This document shows, one piece after another, positions 61,044-64,000 of a DNA stretch of 64,000 nt (position 1 is the stretch's first letter; every line of letters starts with the position of its first letter). The position numbers were made by a program, and so were the translations under genes. The notes below the pieces were generated by a model. It saw only the letters and a program-made list of their open reading frames with translations, had not been told where the DNA came from and searched no databases. Source of the DNA: Pseudomonas haemolytica (GTDB lineage Bacteria; Pseudomonadota; Gammaproteobacteria; Pseudomonadales; Pseudomonadaceae); contig NZ_VOIW01000001.1 of assembly GCF_009659625.1 (NCBI RefSeq), positions 806,001 through 870,000 of the forward strand, written 5' to 3'.

Positions 61044-62159
61044 TCACCGAGTAACGGGTTCGAAGATTCGCCCGCCAGCGGTATTGAACGATCGAAAATT
61101 CCACAAGTTATTAGTTATGAACAAACGCTGGACCCAGCGGTACGCGTGCCCCGCTGGATCGAATGTGGGGGTAAAGCTGTCACGCGAATGAAGCATGAAA
61201 CGGTTATTGATGTACACCAACTTGCCAGGTTGAATGTCCAATGGGCGCGCCACGCTTTTAAGTGCGTCGTAAAACCTCAACAGGCTATTCCGCGCTTCGT
61301 AATCAGCGGCAATAACCATGTCCGGGTAAAACGCGGCAGTGACTCGAGGGTGAGTCAGCGGCCCGCTCAGAATAGGGTATACATGAGTCTCTTGAGTTCT
61401 AGTGGAACTGTTCCTCCAGCGGTAGGGCTGGCGAATAATAAAATGTTTGCCATACAGCAGTTCAATATCCACTTTTTCTAGAATCTGAAGCGCTTGCCTT
61501 GCATCGGCCACCCAGGTTTTCGGGCCGACACCGCAAGGATCACCTCGAACGCCGAGAAGCAACAGGGCCAGTGGCGACGTGTCGCCACGTGAGTCATGAG
61601 CCTGAAAGGCGTTTTCAGTATGCAGGTCCAACTCCAGATCCGAACCATTGCCGGTATACTCGCCTACTGCCTCCGGATGCGGCACTAAATCATTGACCAG
61701 TTTCGGCCCCTCGTGTTTGATAGAGTAGGGTTCCGCTATCAAACTGCCCAGGGCGACCAATACGTTTTCAGAGAGATAACCACTTTTGAATTTTAAGCTG
61801 TCGGCGTCGCCTTGCGGACTGCCAAAGGCGTCATCAACAGGAAGGTTCTCAAATACACAGTAAGATGCATCGTTATCTTTGAGCGATTCCAGCTTCTTCA
61901 GAAGGCGCTGGGGGAACTTCTGATAGGCTGTCATGCGAATCAGATGGATATAGTCTCGCCCTCCTGTCGGCTCGTAGCAAATGTCTATAAGCGCGTCCCG
62001 AACACTCTCTTTTTCAACGGCTGTGAGCCAGAAGCTATTGGAAGCTCCACATGAATCGTCCACACACGCTCCTTCTAAAGATCTAATTGATTTTTCATGG
62101 CTGGAGTTATAGTTAAATGACTGGCGCCAGGTGCTGAAGTTGGTCATCTCTGAGACCAT
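61044..62159 (-). CDS. Fe(II)/2-oxoglutarate oxygenase (AsnO/VioC-like)
   Basis: 371 aa. The double-stranded beta-helix core shows the His180-x-Glu182 iron motif (LDLHTENAF), distal His324 (FMLHSRDSF) and an Arg after it (YRWVQRLF) for 2-oxoglutarate. An H-x-E rather than H-x-D triad is typical of the clavaminate-synthase-like group that hydroxylates free amino acids (asparagine, arginine) in natural-product pathways. Substrate unknown. The long N-terminus (1-60) is unusual. Gap of 17 bases to the amidohydrolase gene. Confidence 0.85.
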   Translation of the reverse strand: MVSEMTNFSTWRQSFNYNSSHEKSIRSLEGACVDDSCGASNSFWLTAVEKESVRDALIDICYEPTGGRDYIHLIRMTAYQKFPQRLLKKLESLKDNDASYCVFENLPVDDAFGSPQGDADSLKFKSGYLSENVLVALGSLIAEPYSIKHEGPKLVNDLVPHPEAVGEYTGNGSDLELDLHTENAFQAHDSRGDTSPLALLLLGVRGDPCGVGPKTWVADARQALQILEKVDIELLYGKHFIIRQPYRWRNSSTRTQETHVYPILSGPLTHPRVTAAFYPDMVIAADYEARNSLLRFYDALKSVARPLDIQPGKLVYINNRFMLHSRDSFTPTFDPAGHAYRWVQRLFITNNLWNFRSFNTAGGRIFEPVTR

Positions 62160-62235
62160 TGCTAAACAGTTCCGAGGAGGGGCTCTCGGCTCACTGTCAG
62201 TTACCCTGTTGATGGGGGCGAAACGAGCGTGCCAC

Positions 62236-63306
62236 TTAGCCTAAGAGTTTGTCCGTGTATGCGCCGGTAAACTGATGGGTACTAAACTTACCGTCAGCAT
62301 CATATGGCTGTCCTTCATCGGTGCTGACGACTCTTGATAACCGCCCACGATGATAGGCATCCAGAAAATTGAAGAAGGTGATACTTTCTTCTCTCGCGTC
62401 AGATACCCCGTAGAGTCTGAGTTGTTCGATTATTGCACTTTCCAGTTTTGGCAACATGTACCAAGGGCAGGTTGGAAAGCAGTGGTGCGCCGTATGGTAA
62501 CCAAAATTCAAAATAATCAGATTGAGAAAGGTGAACTTTCTAGCCACGGGTACCGAGAATGTATTCTGGATTTCATAGAGTTTTCCATGGGTTAGCTTTT
62601 CCCCATCCACATACACCTGCTGAAAAGAATGCTGGAAACAGTCGACGAAACGTACTACGTGTATTCTGATGAAGGAGGAGGCTTGCCATACCAGCACAAG
62701 CATCAGCGAAGACCGGGCAAACGTGACGTATGCGACAGCATAAATGCAAAGGCTGCCTACACCCCTGGTTGCGTCGCGCCTGCTTCCACTGAATATCACA
62801 TGGTAGATATTGATTATCTTGATCAGGTAGTAGAAGGCAGGGAGGTATATTGTTTCCGCAAAGGCGATCACCCTAAATAATCTTGGGTAAGCGATAGAAA
62901 AACTGATGCTATCGAACCCACCAATGTCGATTCTTTCGGCATGATGCCGGACATGGTCTTTTCTATATGCCTCAAACGAGAAAAAGGAGAGACCGTTGAG
63001 AAAAGACAAACACTCTCCGACTATAGAGTTGCTTTTCTTCGACCTGAATACAGCATTATGTGCACAATCATGGCTCAGGTACCACGACCAGATTTTTGCA
63101 AGGGCAATAAGGAGAATAGCGCCTGACACCGCAATAATCTGTTCACTACATGCCAGGAACATACCGGACGCAGTCAATATCGCTATCGCACTCAGCACCG
63201 TCACAGAGGGCAGTAACTTTCGCTCTTTAGCTATCGAAATGAGGAGGTTTTTCGCGTTAACGTCTTTGATAGCGCGCAGATAGTGTTCAGCATAAAGTAA
63301 AGACAT
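62236..63306 (-). CDS. Membrane fatty acid desaturase/hydroxylase
   Basis: 356 aa. Three histidine boxes: HDCAH (79-83), HVRHH (118-122) and HTAHH (271-275), plus an extra His in CFQHSF, which give the di-iron site of the membrane desaturase superfamily. Several membrane segments flank them. Fits acyl-chain desaturation or hydroxylation. Less GC-rich than the surrounding genome. Part of the same leftward group as the oxygenase. Confidence 0.87.
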   Translation of the reverse strand: MSLLYAEHYLRAIKDVNAKNLLISIAKERKLLPSVTVLSAIAILTASGMFLACSEQIIAVSGAILLIALAKIWSWYLSHDCAHNAVFRSKKSNSIVGECLSFLNGLSFFSFEAYRKDHVRHHAERIDIGGFDSISFSIAYPRLFRVIAFAETIYLPAFYYLIKIINIYHVIFSGSRRDATRGVGSLCIYAVAYVTFARSSLMLVLVWQASSFIRIHVVRFVDCFQHSFQQVYVDGEKLTHGKLYEIQNTFSVPVARKFTFLNLIILNFGYHTAHHCFPTCPWYMLPKLESAIIEQLRLYGVSDAREESITFFNFLDAYHRGRLSRVVSTDEGQPYDADGKFSTHQFTGAYTDKLLG

Positions 63307-63467
63307 TAACGCCTCTCAAGCTTTTTAGCTGGTGTGGGGGCTAGCATTGAGCAATCGACCATGCCTCTAACAGGCGTAATCACTTAGTTGCGCTCGTGGA
63401 AATGACGGCGAGGCTCGGGTATGAACGCGCGCAACATAACGCGAAAGCGTTGCACTTATCCTGGCGG
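63307..63467. other. Intergenic region with a small hairpin
   Basis: 161 bases between the desaturase and the membrane protein gene. AACGC-GAAA-GCGTT at 63438-63451 is a perfect tetraloop hairpin without a T tract. Probably holds the desaturase promoter. Confidence 0.35.
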
Positions 63468-64000
63468 CTATTGGTCTTTCACTGCTGCGTCTGGCGCCAT
63501 TGATGCAGAGGCAACCGAGACCGCTGCGTTAGTATCCGGGTTCAAGTGTTGATCCCCGCTATCTGATTTGTAGCCGATCAGTATCACGCCGACGATGCAG
63601 CACAACACGCCAGCAATGTTCAAATAGGACAGTCCTTCTTTAAGAAGAAATACGCCAATGAAACCAAGGGCAATATTGATAATCGCGCCGGTAACGATAT
63701 TGCCTGTACTGAGGTCCCATCCGCTGCGGTACATCATCAAGAAACCGATTTCCATCATTAAGATGCAAAATGCGATGCCTCCCTGAAGCCATGTCATTTG
63801 CTTCAGCCCGGCCAGCAAAGTTCCGCTACCCAAAAAGAACGGCAACATCAACGTAGACAGAATAACAATCGCCACATAAATACTGACAATTGAAACCAAG
63901 GGGTTGATCGTAGACGGTATTTTCTTCATGAGCATGTGATAGCCCACAGTCCCGAGTATCGCTACGATCGCTGATAGATAGAATGTATATTCTTTACCTA
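63468..64000 (-). CDS. EamA/DMT-type membrane protein, partial
   Basis: The frame is open from the stop at 63468 to the window edge, so the start lies outside. The visible part reads ...KEYTFYLSAIVAILGTVGYHMLMKK, then helices LVSIVSIYVAIVILSTLML, MTWLQGGIAFCILMMEIGFLMMY, IVTGAIINIALGFIGVFLL and LNIAGVLCCIVGVILIGY, with a polar tail. Helix pattern and the final 'G-x-x-L-x-x-x-G-x-x-L-I' suit a small DMT/EamA half transporter. Probable exporter of the cluster. Confidence 0.65.
   Translation of the reverse strand, partial: GKEYTFYLSAIVAILGTVGYHMLMKKIPSTINPLVSIVSIYVAIVILSTLMLPFFLGSGTLLAGLKQMTWLQGGIAFCILMMEIGFLMMYRSGWDLSTGNIVTGAIINIALGFIGVFLLKEGLSYLNIAGVLCCIVGVILIGYKSDSGDQHLNPDTNAAVSVASASMAPDAAVKDQ

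Overview
The window is chromosomal DNA from a fluorescent-group Pseudomonas. This rests on the algU-mucA-mucB-mucD block next to nadB, the dapA-bamC-purC block followed by tRNA-Ser, a clear phaG, a tctDE/tctCBA tricarboxylate locus, FosA and the high-GC coding style. No assembly or database was available, so all names rest on motifs and family resemblance.

Layout. 0-24.5 kb: mostly housekeeping and transport genes, namely LysR regulators, FosA, LysE and MFS exporters, Ogt, tRNA-Gly(CCC) with a REPIN, phaG, RsuA, Ung, the tct operon with its divergent two-component system, an HDOD protein, YgfZ and SdhE-YgfX. Two type II toxin-antitoxin pairs (ParE/RHH and HicAB) are interspersed. 25.15-31.78 kb: a 6.6-kb integrative element inserted in the 3' part of nadB. 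It carries a tyrosine recombinase, a KilA-N/antirepressor-like protein, five unrecognised proteins and an 870-bp hairpin-rich non-coding core. It supplies a diverged replacement tail for nadB, and the displaced original tail lies at the other end beside ygfX.

31.6-44.4 kb: nadB, the AlgU envelope-stress operon, BepA-like protease, TusA-like protein, Bcp, GcvR, then dapA-bamC-MBL-purC and tRNA-Ser(CGA). 44.4-46.3 kb: a small decayed accessory patch with a nonsense-interrupted ORF, a frameshifted small gene behind a structured leader, and a HigBA-like TA pair. 46.5-57.4 kb: an MFS exporter, a six-gene stressosome-type phosphorelay operon (RsbR, RsbS, RsbT, ATPase-phosphatase, two histidine kinases), and an orphan ModA-like binding protein overlapping a citrate-type MFS carrier.

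57.4-64 kb: a LysR gene, then a leftward, visibly less GC-rich group of a BASS-type transporter, an enamidase-like amidohydrolase, an Fe(II)/2-oxoglutarate oxygenase, a fatty-acid desaturase and a DMT-type membrane protein cut by the window end. This looks like part of an uncharacterised small-molecule locus. The strongest candidates for something undescribed are the nadB-targeting element and this terminal cluster.
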